64,000 bases of DNA from Tipula vernalis (GCA_958295665.1 OY282558.1:31641045-31705044); one strand, 5' to 3'; shown: positions 1 through 15,100, counted from the stretch's first letter. The notes: generated from the letters alone by a model not told the origin. A program made the numbers and translations.

Positions 1-2990
1 TTCTTAATACCTTAAATAATAGGTCACGAGACCTGTAATTGCTGTACCATACATTTCGTAGAAAGTTCGATTCGAAGAAAATCACCTTACTATAGATCAG
101 CCGATTCAGAGCTGTGAAAATCCGAAATCTGCAATTGTGCTCCGATTGCGGTTCTTGATACCTCAAATGATAGGTCTCGGGACTTGTAATTGTTATGCCA
201 AACCGCATTAAAATTGGTTGATTATTTCCATACATTTCGTAGAAAGTTCGATTCGAAGAAAATCACCTTACTATAGCTCAGCCGATTCAGAGCTGTAAAA
301 ATCCGAAATCTGCAATTGTGCCCCGATTGCGGTTCTTGATACCTCAAATGATAGGTCTCGGGACTTGTAATTGTTATGCCAAACCGCATTAAAATTGGTT
401 GATTATTTCCATACATTTCACAGAAAAACCGATTCGAAGAAAATCACCTTACTATAGCTCAGCCGATTCAGAGCTGTAAAAATCCGAAATCTGCAATTGT
501 GCTCCGATTGCGGTTCTTGATACCTTAAATGATAGGTCACGAGACCTGTAATTGCTATACCATACATTTCGTAGAAAGTTCGATTCGAAGAAAATCACCT
601 TACTATAGCTCAGCCGATTCAGAGCTGTAAAAATCCGAAATCTGCAGTTGTGCTCCGATTGCGGTTCTTGATACCTTAAATGATAGGTCACGAGACCTGT
701 AATTGCTATACCATACATTTCGTAGAAAGTTCGATTCGAAGAAAATCACCTTACTATAGCTCAGCCGATTCAGAGCTGTAAAAATCCGAAATCTGCAATT
801 GTGCTCCGATTGCGGTTCTTGATACCTTAAATGATAGGTCACGAGACCTGTAATTGCTATACCATACATTTCGTAGAAAGTTCGATTCGAAGAAAATCAC
901 CTTACTATAGCTCAGCCGATTCAGAGCTGTGAAAATCCGAAATCTGGAATTGTGCTCCGATTGCGGTTCTTGATACCTCAAATGATAGGTCTCGGGACTT
1001 GTAATTGTTATGCCAAACCGCATTAAAATTGGTTGATTATTTCCATACATTTCACAGAAAAACCGATTCGAAGAAAATCACCTTACTATGGCTCAGCCGA
1101 TTCAGAGCTGTAAAAATCCGAAATCTACAATTGTGCTCCGATTGCGGTTCTTGATACCTTAAATGATAGGTCACGAGACCTGTAATTGCTATACCATACA
1201 TTTCGTAGAAAGTTCGATTCGAAGAAAATCACCTTACTGCTCAGCCGATTCAGAGCTGTAAAAATCCGAAATCTGCAATTGTGCTCCGATTGCGGTTCTT
1301 GATACCTTAAATGATAGGTCACGAGACCTGTAATTGCTATACCATACATTTCGTAGAAAGTTCGATTCGAAGAAAATCACCTTACTATAGCTCAGCCGAT
1401 TCAGAGCTGTAAAAATCCGAAATCTGCAATTGTGCTCCGATTGCGGTTCTTGATACCTTAAATGATAGGTCACGAGACCTGTAATTGTTATACCATACAT
1501 TTCGTAGAAAGTTCGATTCGAAGAAAATCACCTTACTATAGCTCAGCCGATTCAGAGCTGTGAAAATCCGAAATCTGGAATTGTGCTCCGATTGCGGTTC
1601 TTGATACCTCAAATGATAGGTCTCGGGACTTGTAATTGTTATGCCAAACCGCATTAAAATTGGTTGATTATTTCCATACATTTCACAGAAAAACCGATTC
1701 GAAGAAAATCACCTTACTATAGCTCAGCCGATTCAGAGCTGTAAAAATCCGAAATCTGCAATTGTGCTCCGATTGCGGTTCTTGATACCTTAAATGATAG
1801 GTCACGAGACCTGTAATTGTTATACCATACATTTCGTAGAAAGTTCGATTCGAAGAAAATCACCTTACTATAGCTCAGCCGATTCAGAGCTGTGAAAATC
1901 CGAAATCTGCAATTGTGCTTTGATTGCGGTTCTTGATACCTCAAATGATAGGTCTCGGGACTTGTAATTGTTATGCCAAACCGCATTAAAATTGGTTGAT
2001 TATTTCCATACATTTCACAGAAAAATCGATTCGAAGAAAATCACCTTACTAAGCTCAGCCGATTCAGAGCTGTAAAAATCCGAAATCTGCAATTGTGCTC
2101 CGATTGCGGTTCTTGATACCTTAAATGATAGGTCACGAGACCTGTAATTGCTATACCATACATTTCGAAGAAAGTTTGATTCGAAGAAAATCACCTTACT
2201 ATAGCTCAGCCGATTCAGAGCTGTGAAAATCCGAAATCTGCAATTGTGCTCCGATTGCGGTTCTTGATACCTCAAATGATAGGTCTCGGGACTTGTAATT
2301 GTTATGCCAAACCGCATTAAAATTGGTTGATTATTTCCATACATTTCACAGAAAAATCGATTCGAAGAAAATCACCTTACTAAGCTCAGCCGATTCAGAG
2401 CTGTAAAAATCCGAAATCTGCAATTGTGCTCCGATTGCGGTTCTTGATACCTTAAATGATAGGTCACGAGACCTGTAATTGCTATACCATACATTTCGAA
2501 GAAAGTTTGATTCGAAGAAAATCACCTTACTATAGCTCAGCCGATTCAGAGCTGTAAAAATCCGAAATCTGCAATTGTGCTCCGATTTCGGTTCTTGATA
2601 CCTCAAATGATAGGTCTCGGGACTTGTAATTGTTATGCCAAACCGCATTAAAATTGGTTGATTATTTCCATACATTTCACAGAAAAATCGATTCGAAGAA
2701 AATCACCTTACTATAGCTCAGCCGATTCAGAGCTATAAAAATCCGAAATCTGCAATTGTGCTCCGATTGCGGTTCTTGATACCTTAAATGATAGGTCACG
2801 AGACCTGTAATTGCTATACCATACATTTCGCAGAAAGTTCGATTCGAAGAAAATCACCTTACTATAGCTCAGCCGATTCAGAGCTGTAAAAATCCGAAAT
2901 CTGCAATTGTGCTCCGATTGCGGTTCTTGATACCTCAAATGATAGGTCACGAGACCTGTAATTGCTATACCATACATTTCGAAGAAAGTT
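1..2990 (+). repeat. Satellite domain 1: mixed S/L units with TAGAAAG S monomers
   Basis: S units mostly carry CGTAGAAAGTTCG and L units carry CACAGAAAAACCGA or CACAGAAAAATCGA. Rare local variants include CTGGAATTG (about 943 and 1,574) in place of CTGCAATTG. Consecutive S units occur at 452-1,050, followed by SL dimers spaced 331-332 bp. Several junctions read TTACTAAGCTC or TTACTGCTC instead of TTACTATAGCTC, which shifts unit length by one to three bases. Confidence 0.85.
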
Positions 2991-5900
2991 CGATTCGAAG
3001 AAAATCACCTTACTATAGCTCAGCCGATTCAGAGCTGTAAAAATCCGAAATCTGCAGTTGTGCTCCGATTGCGGTTCTTAATACCTTAAATGATAGGTAA
3101 CGGGACTTGTAATTGTTATGCCAAATCGCATTAAAATTGGTTGATTATTTCCATACATTTCACAGAAAAATCGATTCGAAGAAAATCACCTTACTATAGC
3201 TCAGCCGATTCAGAGCTGTGAAAATCCGAAATCTGCAATTGTGCTCCGATTGCGGTTCTTGATACCTCAAATGATAGGTCTCGGGACTTGTAATTATTAT
3301 GCCAAACCGCATTAAAATTGGTTGATTATTTCCATACATTTCACAGAAAAATCGATTCGAAGAAAATCACCTTACTGCTCAGCCGATTCAGAGCTGTAAA
3401 AATCCGAAATCTGCAATTGTGCTCCGATTGCGGTTCTTGATACCTTAAATGATAGGTCACGAGACCTGTAATTGCTATACCATACATTTCGAAGAAAGTT
3501 CGATTCGAAGAAAATCACCTTACTATAGCTCAGCCGATTCAGAGCTGTAAAAATCCGAAATCTGCAGTTGTGCTCCGATTGCGGTTCTTAATACCTTAAA
3601 TGATAGGTAACGGGACTTGTAATTGTTATGCCAAACCGCATTAAAATTGGTTGATTATTTCCATACATTTCACAGAAAAATCGATTCGAAGAAAATCACC
3701 TTACTAAGCTCAGCCGATTCAGAGCTGTAAAAATCCGAAATCTGCAATTGTGCTCCGATTGCGGTTCTTGATACCTTAAATGATAGGTCACGAGACCTGT
3801 AATTGCTATACCATACATTTCGAAGAAAGTTCGATTCGAAGAAAATCACCTTACTATAGCTCAGCCGATTCAGAGCTGTAAAAATCCGAAATCTGCAGTT
3901 GTGCTCCGATTGCGGTTCTTAATACCTTAAATGATAGGTAACGGGACTTGTAATTGTTATGCCAAACCGCATTAAAATTGGTTGATTATTTCCATACATT
4001 TCACAGAAAAATCGATTCGAAGAAAATCACCTTACTATAGCTCAGCCGATTCAGAGCTGTGAAAATCCGAAATCTGCAATTGTGCTCCGATTGCGGTTCT
4101 TGATACCTCAAATGATAGGTCTCGGGACTTGTAATTGTTATGCCAAACCGCATTAAAATTGGTTGATTATTTCCATACATTTCACAGAAAAACCGATTCG
4201 AAGAAAATCACCTTACTATAGCTCAGCCGATTCAGAGCTGTAAAAATCCGAAATCTGCAATTGTGCTCCGATTGCGGTTCTTGATACCTCAAATGATAGG
4301 TCACGAGACCTGTAATTGCTATACCATACATTTCGAAGAAAGTTCGATTCGAAGAAAATCACCTTACTATAGCTCAGCCGATTCAGAGCTGTAAAAATCC
4401 GAAATCTGCAGTTGTGCTCCGATTGCGGTTCTTAATACCTTAAATGATAGGTAACGGGACTTGTAATTGTTATGCCAAACCGCATTAAAATTGGTTGATT
4501 ATTTCCATACATTTCACAGAAAAATCGATTCGAAGAAAATCACCTTACTATAGCTCAGCCGATTCAGAGCTGTGAAAATCCGAAATCTGCAATTGTGCTC
4601 CGATTGCGGTTCTTGATACCTCAAATGATAGGTCTCGGGACTTGTAATTGTTATGCCAAACCGCATTAAAATTGGTTGATTATTTCCATACATTTCACAG
4701 AAAAATCGATTCGAAGAAAATCACCTTACTAAGCTCAGCCGATTCAGAGCTGTAAAAATCCGAAATCTGCAATTGTGCTCCGATTGCGGTTCTTGATACC
4801 TTAAATGATAGGTCACGAGACCTGTAATTGCTATACCATACATTTCGAAGAAAGTTCGATTCGAAGAAAATCACCTTACTATAGCTCAGCCGATTCAGAG
4901 CTGTAAAAATCCGAAATCTGCAGTTGTGCTCCGATTGCGGTTTTTAATACCTTAAATGATAGGTAACGGGACTTGTAATTGTTATGCCAAACCGCATTAA
5001 AATTGGTTGATTATTTCCATACATTTCACAGAAAAATCGATTCGAAGAAAATCACCTTACTGCTCAGCCGATTCAGAGCTGTAAAAATCCGAAATCTGCA
5101 ATTGTGCTCCGATTGCGGTTCTTGATACCTTAAATGATAGGTCACGAGACCTGTAATTGCTATACCATACATTTCGAAGAAAGTTCGATTCGAAGAAAAT
5201 CACCTTACTATAGCTCAGCCGATTCAGAGCTGTAAAAATCCGAAATCTGCAGTTGTGCTCCGATTGCGGTTCTTAATACCTTAAATGATAGGTAACGGGA
5301 CTTGTAATTGTTATGCCAAACCGCATTAAAATTGGTTGATTATTTCCATACATTTCACAGAAAAATCGATTCGAAGAAAATCACCTTACTAAGCTCAGCC
5401 GATTCAGAGCTGTAAAAATCCGAAATCTGCAATTGTGCTCCGATTGCGGTTCTTGATACCTTAAATGATAGGTCACGAGACCTGTAATTGCTATACCATA
5501 CATTTCGAAGAAAGTTCGATTCGAAGAAAATCACCTTACTATAGCTCAGCCGATTCAGAGCTGTAAAAATCCGAAATCTGCAGTTGTGCTCCGATTGCGG
5601 TTCTTAATACCTTAAATGATAGGTAACGGGACTTGTAATTGTTATGCCAAACCGCATTAAAATTGGTTGATTATTTCCATACATTTCACAGAAAAATCGA
5701 TTCGAAGAAAATCACCTTACTATAGCTCAGCCGATTCAGAGCTGTGAAAATCCGAAATCTGCAATTGTGCTCCGATTGCGGTTCTTGATACCTCAAATGA
5801 TAGGTCTCGGGACTTGTAATTGTTATGCCAAACCGCATTAAAATTGGTTGATTATTTCCATACATTTCACAGAAAAACCGATTCGAAGAAAATCACCTTA

Positions 5901-7040
5901 CTATAGCTCAGCCGATTCAGAGCTGTAAAAATCCGAAATCTGCAATTGTGCTCCGATTGCGGTTCTTGATACCTCAAATGATAGGTCACGAGACCTGTAA
6001 TTGCTATACCATACATTTCGAAGAAAGTTCGATTCGAAGAAAATCACCTTACTATAGCTCAGCCGATTCAGAGCTGTAAAAATCCGAAATCTGCAGTTGT
6101 GCTCCGATTGCGGTTCTTAATACCTTAAATGATAGGTAACGGGACTTGTAATTGTTATGCCAAACCGCATTAAAATTGGTTGATTATTTCCATACATTTC
6201 ACAGAAAAATCGATTCGAAGAAAATCACCTTACTATAGCTCAGCCGATTCAGAGCTGTGAAAATCCGAAATCTGCAATTGTGCTCCGATTGCGGTTCTTG
6301 ATACCTCAAATGATAGGTCTCGGGACTTGTAATTGTTATGCCAAACCGCATTAAAATTGGTTGATTATTTCCATACATTTCACAGAAAAATCGATTCGAA
6401 GAAAATCACCTTACTAAGCTCAGCCGATTCAGAGCTGTAAAAATCCGAAATCTGCAATTGTGCTCCGATTGCGGTTCTTGATACCTTAAATGATAGGTCA
6501 CGAGACCTGTAATTGCTATACCATACATTTCGCAGAAAGTTCGATTCGAAGAAAATCACCTTACTATAGCTCAGCCGATTCAGAGCTGTAAAAATCCGAA
6601 ATCTGCAATTGTGCTCCGATTGCGGTTCTTGATACCTCAAATGATAGGTCACGAGACCTGTAATTGCTATACCATACATTTCGAAGAAAGTTCGATTCGA
6701 AGAAAATCACCTTACTATAGCTCAGCCGATTCAGAGCTGTAAAAATCCGAAATCTGCAGTTGTGCTCCGATTGCGGTTCTTAATACCTTAAATGATAGGT
6801 AACGGGACTTGTAATTGTTATGCCAAACCGCATTAAAATTGGTTGATTATTTCCATACATTTCACAGAAAAATCGATTCGAAGAAAATCACCTTACTATA
6901 GCTCAGCCGATTCAGAGCTGTGAAAATCCGAAATCTGCAATTGTGCTCCGATTGCGGTTCTTGATACCTCAAATGATAGGTCTCGGGACTTGTAATTGTT
7001 ATGCCAAACCGCATTAAAATTGGTTGATTATTTCCATACA
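2990..7040 (+). repeat. Satellite domain 2: AACGGGACTT / TTAATACC L-variant domain
   Basis: This domain is marked by an L subtype reading CAGTTGTGC, TTAATACCTTAAATG and GGTAACGGGACTTG, with copies beginning near 3,055, 3,565, 3,896, 4,409, 4,921, 5,250, 5,581, 6,094 and 6,757. Their spacings are mainly about 330 and about 513 bp, that is, SL and SLL units. The subtype recurs later (for example 7,900, 9,200, 12,400, 14,960, 17,520), so it seeded neighbouring domains. Confidence 0.85.
3375..6740 (+). repeat. Internal 1,685-bp tandem duplication in the satellite
   Basis: The rare junction variant ACTGCTCAG occurs at 3,375 and again at 5,060, exactly 1,685 bp apart. The series of CAGTTG-marked L units that follows (3,565, 3,896, 4,409) is repeated at 5,250, 5,581 and 6,094 with the same offset. 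The outer boundaries are approximate. This is a block-level duplication of about ten monomers rather than single-monomer exchange. Confidence 0.75.
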
Positions 7041-7399
7041 TTTCACAGAAAAATCGATTCGAAGAAAATCACCTTACTAAGCTCAGCCGATTCAGAGCTG
7101 TAAAAATCCGAAATCTGCAATTGTGCTCCGATTGCGGTTCTTGATACCTTAAATGATAGGTCACGAGACCTGTAATTGCTATACCATACATTTCGAAGAA
7201 AGTTTGATTCGAAGAAAATCACCTTACTATAACTCAGCCGATTCAGAGCTGTGAAAATCCGAAATCTGCAATTGTGCTCCGATTGCGGTTCTTGATACCT
7301 CAAATGATAGGTCTCGGGACTTGTAATTGTTATGCCAAACCGCATTAAAATTGGTTGATTATTTCCATACATTTCACAGAAAAATCGATTCGAAGAAAA

Positions 7400-9968
7400 T
7401 CACCTTACTAAGCTCAGCCGATTCAGAGCTGTAAAAATCCGAAATCTGCAATTGTGCTCCGATTGCGGTTCTTGATACCTTAAATGATAGGTCACGAGAC
7501 CTGTAATTGCTATACCATACATTTCGCAGAAAGTTCGATTCGAAGAAAATCACCTTACTATAGCTCAGCCGATTCAGAGCTGTAAAAATCCGAAATCTGC
7601 AATTGTGCTCCGATTGCGGTTCTTGATACCTCAAATGATAGGTCACGAGACCTGTAATTGCTATACCATACATTTCGAAGAAAGTTCGATTCGAAGAAAA
7701 TCACTTTACTATAGCTCAGCCGATTCAGAGCTGTAAAAATCCGAAATCTGCAATTGTGCTCCGATTGCGGTTCTTGATACCTTAAATGATAGGTCACGAG
7801 ACCTGTAATTGTTGTACCATACATTTCGAAAAAAGTTCGATTCGAAGAAAATCACCTTACTATAGCTCAGCCGATTCAGAGCTGTAAAAATCCGAAATCT
7901 GCAGTTGTGCTCCGATTGCGGTTCTTAATACCTTAAATGATAGGTAACGGGACTTGTAATTGTTATGCCAAACCGCATTAAAATTGGTTGATTATTTCCA
8001 TACATTTCACAGAAAAATCGATTCGAAGAAAATCACCTTACTATAGCTCAGCCGATTCAGAGCTGTAAAAATCCGAAATCTGCAATTGTGCTCCGATTGC
8101 GGTTCTTGATACCTTAAATGATAGGTCACGAGACCTGTAATTGCTATACCATACATTTCGAAGAAAGTTTGATTCGAAGAAAATCACCTTACTATAGCTC
8201 AGCCGATTCAGAGCTGTAAAAATCCGAAATCTGCAATTGTGCTCCGATTGCGGTTCTTGATACCTCAAATGATAGGTCTCGGGACTTGTAATTGTTATGC
8301 CAAACCGCATTAAAATTGGTTGATTATTTCCATACATTTCACAGAAAAACCGATTCGAAGAAAATCACCTTACTATAGCTCAGCCGATTCAGAGCTGTAA
8401 AAATCCGAAATCTGCAATTGTGCTCCGATTGCGGTTCTTGATACCTTAAATGATAGGTCACGAGACCTGTAATTGCTATACCATACATTTCGAAGAAAGT
8501 TCGATTCGAAGAAAATCACCTTACTATAGCTCAGCCGATTCAGAGCTGTAAAAATCCGAAATCTGCAATTGTGCTCCGATTGCGGTTCTTGATACCTCAA
8601 ATGATAGGTCTCGGGACTTGTAATTGTTATGCCAAACCGCATTAAAATTGGTTGATTATTTCCATACATTTCACAGAAAAACCGATTCGAAGAAAATCAC
8701 CTTACTATAGCTCAGCCGATTCAGAGCTGTAAAAATCCGAAATCTGCAATTGTGCTCCGATTGCGGTTCTTGATACCTTAAATGATAGGTCACGAGACCT
8801 GTAATTGCTATACCATACATTTCGCAGAAAGTTCGATTCGAAGAAAATCACCTTACTATAGCTCAGCCGATTCAGAGCTGTAAAAATCCGAAATCTGCAA
8901 TTGTGCTCCGATTGCGGTTCTTGATACCTCAAATGATAGGTCACGAGACCTGTAATTGCTATACCATACATTTCGAAGAAAGTTCGATTCGAAGAAAATC
9001 ACTTTACTATAGCTCAGCCGATTCAGAGCTGTAAAAATCCGAAATCTGCAATTGTGCTCCGATTGCGGTTCTTGATACCTTAAATGATAGGTCACGAGAC
9101 CTGTAATTGTTGTACCATACATTTCGAAAAAAGTTCGATTCGAAGAAAATCACCTTACTATAGCTCAGCCGATTCAGAGCTGTAAAAATCCGAAATCTGC
9201 AGTTGTGCTCCGATTGCGGTTCTTAATACCTTAAATGATAGGTAACGGGACTTGTAATTGTTATGCCAAACCGCATTAAAATTGGTTGATTATTTCCATA
9301 CATTTCACAGAAAAATCGATTCGAAGAAAATCACCTTACTATAGCTCAGCCGATTCAGAGCTGTAAAAATCCGAAATCTGCAATTGTGCTCCGATTGCGG
9401 TTCTTGATACCTTAAATGATAGGTCACGAGACCTGTAATTGCTATACCATACATTTCGAAGAAAGTTTGATTCGAAGAAAATCACCTTACTATAGCTCAG
9501 CCGATTCAGAGCTGTAAAAATCCGAAATCTGCAATTGTGCTCCGATTGCGGTTCTTGATACCTCAAATGATAGGTCTCGGGACTTGTAATTGTTATGCCA
9601 AACCGCATTAAAATTGGTTGATTATTTCCATACATTTCACAGAAAAACCGATTCGAAGAAAATCACCTTACTATAGCTCAGCCGATTCAGAGCTGTAAAA
9701 ATCCGAAATCTGCAATTGTGCTCCGATTGCGGTTCTTGATACCTTAAATGATAGGTCACGAGACCTGTAATTGCTATACCATACATTTCGAAGAAAGTTC
9801 GATTCGAAGAAAATCACCTTACTATAGCTCAGCCGATTCAGAGCTGTAAAAATCCGAAATCTGCAATTGTGCTCCGATTGCGGTTCTTGATACCTCAAAT
9901 GATAGGTCTCGGGACTTGTAATTGTTATGCCAAACCGCATTAAAATTGGTTGATTATTTCCATACATT
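7400..9968 (+). repeat. 1,298-bp higher-order duplication (8 monomers)
   Basis: The order of monomer variants at about 7,400-8,670 repeats at about 8,700-9,968 with a constant offset of 1,298 bp. That includes the rare CACTTTACTATAG junction (about 7,702 and 9,000), the GAAAAAAG unit and the AACGGGAC L unit. 1,298 equals five 151-bp plus three 181-bp units. The two copies are almost identical by eye, so the event is recent relative to the rest of the domain. Confidence 0.8.
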
Positions 9969-10783
9969 TCACAGAAAAACCGATTCGAAGAAAATCACCT
10001 TACTATAGCTCAGCCGATTCAGAGCTGTAAAAATCCGAAATCTGCAATTGTGCTCCGATTGCGGTTCTTGATACCTTAAATGATAGGTCACGAGACCTGT
10101 AATTGCTATACCATACATTTCGCAGAAAGTTCGATTCGAAGAAAATCACCTTACTATAGCTCAGCCGATTCAGAGCTGTAAAAATCCGAAATCTGCAATT
10201 GTGCTCCGATTGCGGTTCTTGATACCTTTAATGATAGGTCACGAGACCTGTAATTGCTATACCATACATTTCGAAGAAAGTTTGATTCGAAGAAAATCAC
10301 CTTACTATAGCTCAGCCGATTCAGAGCTGTAAAAATCCGAAATCTGCAATTGTGCTCCGATTGCGGTTCTTGATACCTCAAATGATAGGTCTCGGGACTT
10401 GTAATTGTTATGCCAAACCGCATTAAAATTGGTTGATTATTTCCATACATTTCACAGAAAAACCGATTCGAAGAAAATCACCTTACTATAGCTCAGCCGA
10501 TTCAGAGCTGTAAAAATCCGAAATCTGCAATTGTGCTCCGATTGCGGTTCTTGATACCTTAAATGATAGGTCACGAGACCTGTAATTGCTATACCATACA
10601 TTTCGAAGAAAGTTCGATTCGAAGAAAATCACCTTACTATAGCGCAGCCGATTCAGAGCTGTAAAAATCCGAAATCTGCAATTGTGCTCCGATTGCGGTT
10701 CTTGATACCTCAAATGATAGGTCTCGGGACTTGTAATTGTTATGCCAAACCGCATTAAAATTGGTTGATTATTTCCATACATT

Positions 10784-12170
10784 TCACAGAAAAATCGATT
10801 CGAAGAAAATCACCTTACTAAGCTCAGCCGATTCAGAGCTGTAAAAATCCGAAATCTGCAATTGTGCTCCGATTGCGGTTCTTGATACCTTAAATGATAG
10901 GTCACGAGACCTGTAATTGCTATACCATACATTTCGTAGAAAGTTCGATTCGAAGAAAATCACCTTACTATAGCTCAGCCGATTCAGAGCTGTGAAAATC
11001 CGAAATCTGCAATTGTGCTCCGATTGCGGTTCTTGATACCTCAAATGATAGGTCTCGGGACTTGTAATTGTTATGCCAAACCGCATTAAAATTGGTTGAT
11101 TATTTCCATACATTTCACAGAAAAATCGATTCGAAGAAAATCACCTTACTAAGCTCAGCCGATTCAGAGCTGTAAAAATCCGAAATCTGCAATTGTGCTC
11201 CGATTGCGGTTCTTGATACCTTAAATGATAGGTCACGAGACTTGTAATTGCTATACCATACATTTCGCAGAAAGTTCGATTCGAAGAAAATCACCTTACT
11301 ATAGCTCAGCCGATTCAGAGCTGTAAAAATCCGAAATCTGCAATTGTGCTCCGATTGCGGTTCTTGATACCTCAAATGATAGGTCACGAGACCTGTAATT
11401 GCTATACCATACATTTCGAAGAAAGTTCGATTCGAAGAAAATCACCTTACTATAGCTCAGCCGATTCAGAGCTGTAAAAATCCGAAATCTGCAATTGTGC
11501 TCCGATTGCGGTTCTTGATACCTTAAATGATAGGTCACGAGACCTGTAATTGCTGTACCATACATTTCAAAAAAAGTTCGATTCGAAGAAAATCACCTTA
11601 CTATAGCTCAGCCGATTCAGAGCTGTAAAAATCCGAAATCTGCAATTGTGCTCCGATTGCGGTTCTTGATACCTCAAATGATAGGTCACGAGACCTGTAA
11701 TTGCTATACCATACATTTCGAAGAAAGTTCGATTCGAAGAAAATCACCTTACTATAGCTCAGCCGATTCAGAGCTGTGAAAATCCGAAATCTGCAATTGT
11801 GCTCCGATTGCGGTTCTTGATACCTTAAATGATAGGTCACGAGACCTGTAATTGCTATACCATACATTTCGCAGAAAGTTCGATTCGAAGAAAATCACCT
11901 TACTATAGCTCAGCCGATTCAGAGCTGTAAAAATCCGAAATCTGCAATTGTGCTCCGATTGCGGTTCTGGATACCTCAAATGATAGGTCACGAGACCTGT
12001 AATTGCTATACCATACATTTCGAAGAAAGTTCGATTCGAAGAAAATCACCTTACTATAGCTCAGCCGATTCAGAGCTGTAAAAATCCGAAATCTGCAATT
12101 GTGCTCCGATTGCGGTTCTTGATACCTTAAATGATAGGTCACGAGACCTGTAATTGCTATACCATACATT
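10784..12170 (+). repeat. Satellite block duplicated 4.6 kb downstream (copy 1)
   Basis: Unit order and private variants here match 15,397-16,480 with an offset of 4,613 bp. Examples are CACGAGACTTG (11,233 and 15,846) and TCTGGATACC (11,968 and 16,278). Across 11,565-11,752 the offset falls to 4,311 bp, so copy 2 lacks 302 bp, exactly two S monomers. This shows loss of whole units after the duplication. Confidence 0.75.
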
Positions 12171-15100
12171 TCGTAGAAAGTTCGATTCGAAGAAAATCAC
12201 CTTACTATAGCTCAGCCGATTCAGAGCTGTAAAAATCCGAAATCTGCAATTGTGCTCCGATTGCGGTTCTTGATACCTTAAATGATAGGTCACGAGACCT
12301 GTAATTGCTATACCATACATTTCGAAGAAAGTTTGATTCGAAGAAAATCACCTTACTATAGCTCAGCCGATTCAGAGCTGTAAAAATCCGAAATCTGCAG
12401 TTGTGCTCCGATTGCGGTTCTTAATACCTTAAATGATAGGTAACGGGACTTGTAATTGTTATGCCAAACCGCATTAAAATTGGTTGATTATTTCCATACA
12501 TTTCACAGAAAAATCGATTCGAAGAAAATCACCTTACTATAGCTCAGCCGATTCAGAGCTGTAAAAATCCGAAATCTGCAATTGTGCTCCGATTGCGGTT
12601 CTTGATACCTTAAATAATAGGTCACGAGACCTGTAATTGCTATACCATACATTTCGAAGAAAGTTTGATTCGAAGAAAATCACCTTACTATAGCTCAGCC
12701 GATTCAGAGCTGTAAAAATCCGAAATCTGCAATTGTGCTCCGATTGCGGTTCTTGATACCTCAAATGATAGGTCTCGGGACTTGTAATTGTTATGCCAAA
12801 CCGCATTAAAATTAGTTGATTATTTCCATACATTTCACAGAAAAACCGATTCGAAGAAAATCACCTAACTAAGCTCAGCCGATTCAGAGCTGTAAAAATC
12901 CGAAATCTGCAATTGTGCTCCGATTGCGGTTCTTGATACCTTAAATGATAGGTCACGAGACCTGTAATTGCTATACCATACATTTCGAAGAAAGTTCGAT
13001 TCGAAGAAAATCACCTTACTATAGCGCAGCCGATTCAGAGCTGTAAAAATCCGAAATCTGCAAATGTGCTCCGATTGCGGTTCTTGATACCTCAAATGAT
13101 AGGTCACGAGACCTGTAATTGCTATACCATACATTTCGAAGAAAGTTCGATTCGAAGAAAATCACCTTACTATAGCTCAGCCGATTCAGAGCTGTAAAAA
13201 TCCGAAATCTGCAATTGTGCTCCGATTGCGGTTCTTGATACCTTAAATGATAGGTCTCGGGACTTGTAATTGTTATGCCAAACCGCATTAAAATTGGTTG
13301 ATTATTTCCATACATTTCACAGAAAAATCGATTCGAAGAAAATCACCTTACTCAACTCAGCCGATTCAGAGCTGTAAAAATCCGAAATCTGCAATTGTGC
13401 TCCGATTGCGGTTCTTGATACCTTAAATGATAGGTCACGAGACCTGTAATTGCTATACCATACATTTCGAAGAAAGTTTGATTCGAAGAAAATCACCTTA
13501 CTATAAGCTCAGCCGATTCAGAGCTGTGAAAATCCGAAATCTGCAATTGTGCTCCGATTGCGGTTCTTGATACCTCAAATGATAGGTCTCGAGACTTGTA
13601 ATTGTTATGCCAAACCGCATTAAAATTGGTTGATTATTTCCATACATTTCACAGAAAAATCGATTCGAAGAAAATCACCTTACTAAGCTCAGCCGATTCA
13701 GAGCTGTAAAAATCCGAAATCTGCAATTGTGCTCCGATTGCGGTTCTTGATACCTTAAATGATAGGTCACGAGACCTGTAATTGCTATACCATACATTTC
13801 GAAGAAAGTTTGATTCGAAGAAAATCACCTTACTATAGCTCAGCCGATTCAGAGCTGTAAAAATCCGAAATCTGCAATTGTGCTCCGATTTCGGTTCTTG
13901 ATACCTCAAATGATAGGTCTCGGGACTTGTAATTGTTATGCCAAACCGCATTAAAATTGGTTGATTATTTCCATACATTTCACAGAAAAACCGATTCGAA
14001 GAAAATCACCTTACTATAGCTCAGCCGATTCAGAGCTGTAAAAATCCGAAATCTGCAATTGTGCTCCGATTGCGGTTCTTGATACCTTAAATGATAGGTC
14101 ACGAGACCTGTAATTGCTATACCATACATTTCGCAGAAAGTTCGATTCGAAGAAAATCACCTTACTATAGCTCAGCCGATTCAGAGCTGTAAAAATCCGA
14201 AATCTGCAATTGTGCTCCGATTGCGGTTCTTGATACCTCAAATGATAGGTCACGAGACCTGTAATTGCTATACCATACATTTCGAAGAAAGTTCGATTCG
14301 AAGAAAATCACCTTACTATAGCTCAGCCGATTCAGAGCTGTAAAAATCCGAAATCTGCAATTGTGCTCCGATTGCGGTTCTTGATACCTCAAATGATAGG
14401 TCACGAGACCTGTAATTGCTATACCATACATTTCGAAGAAAGTTCGATTCGAAGAAAATCACCTTACTATAGCTCAGCCGATTCAGAGCTGTAAAAATCC
14501 GAAATCTGCAATTGTGCTCCGATTGCGGTTCTTGATACCTTAAATGATAGGTCACGAGACCTGTAATTGCTATTATACATTTCGCAGAAAGTTCGATTCG
14601 AAGAAAATCACCTTACTATAGCTCAGCCGATTCAGAGCTGTAAAAATCCGAAATCTGCAATTGTGCTCCGATTGCGGTTCTTGATACCCCAAATGATAGG
14701 TCACGAGACATGTAATTGCTATACCATACATTTCGAAGAAAGTTCGATTCGAAGAAAATCACCTTACTATAGCTCAGCCGATTCAGAGCTGTAAAAATCC
14801 GAAATCTGCAATTGTGCTCCGATTGCGGTTCTTGATACCTTAAATGATAGGTCACGAGACCTGTAATTGCTGTACCATACATTTCGAAAAAAGTTCGATT
14901 CGAAGAAAATCACCTTACTATAGCTCAGCCGATTCAGAGCTGTAAAAATCCGAAATCTGCAGTTGTGCTCCGATTGCGGTTCTTAATACCATAAATGATA
15001 GGTAACGGGACTTGTAATTGTTATGCCAAACCGCATTAAAATTGGTTGATTATTTCCATACATTTCACAGAAAAATCGATTCGAAGAAAATCACCTTACT

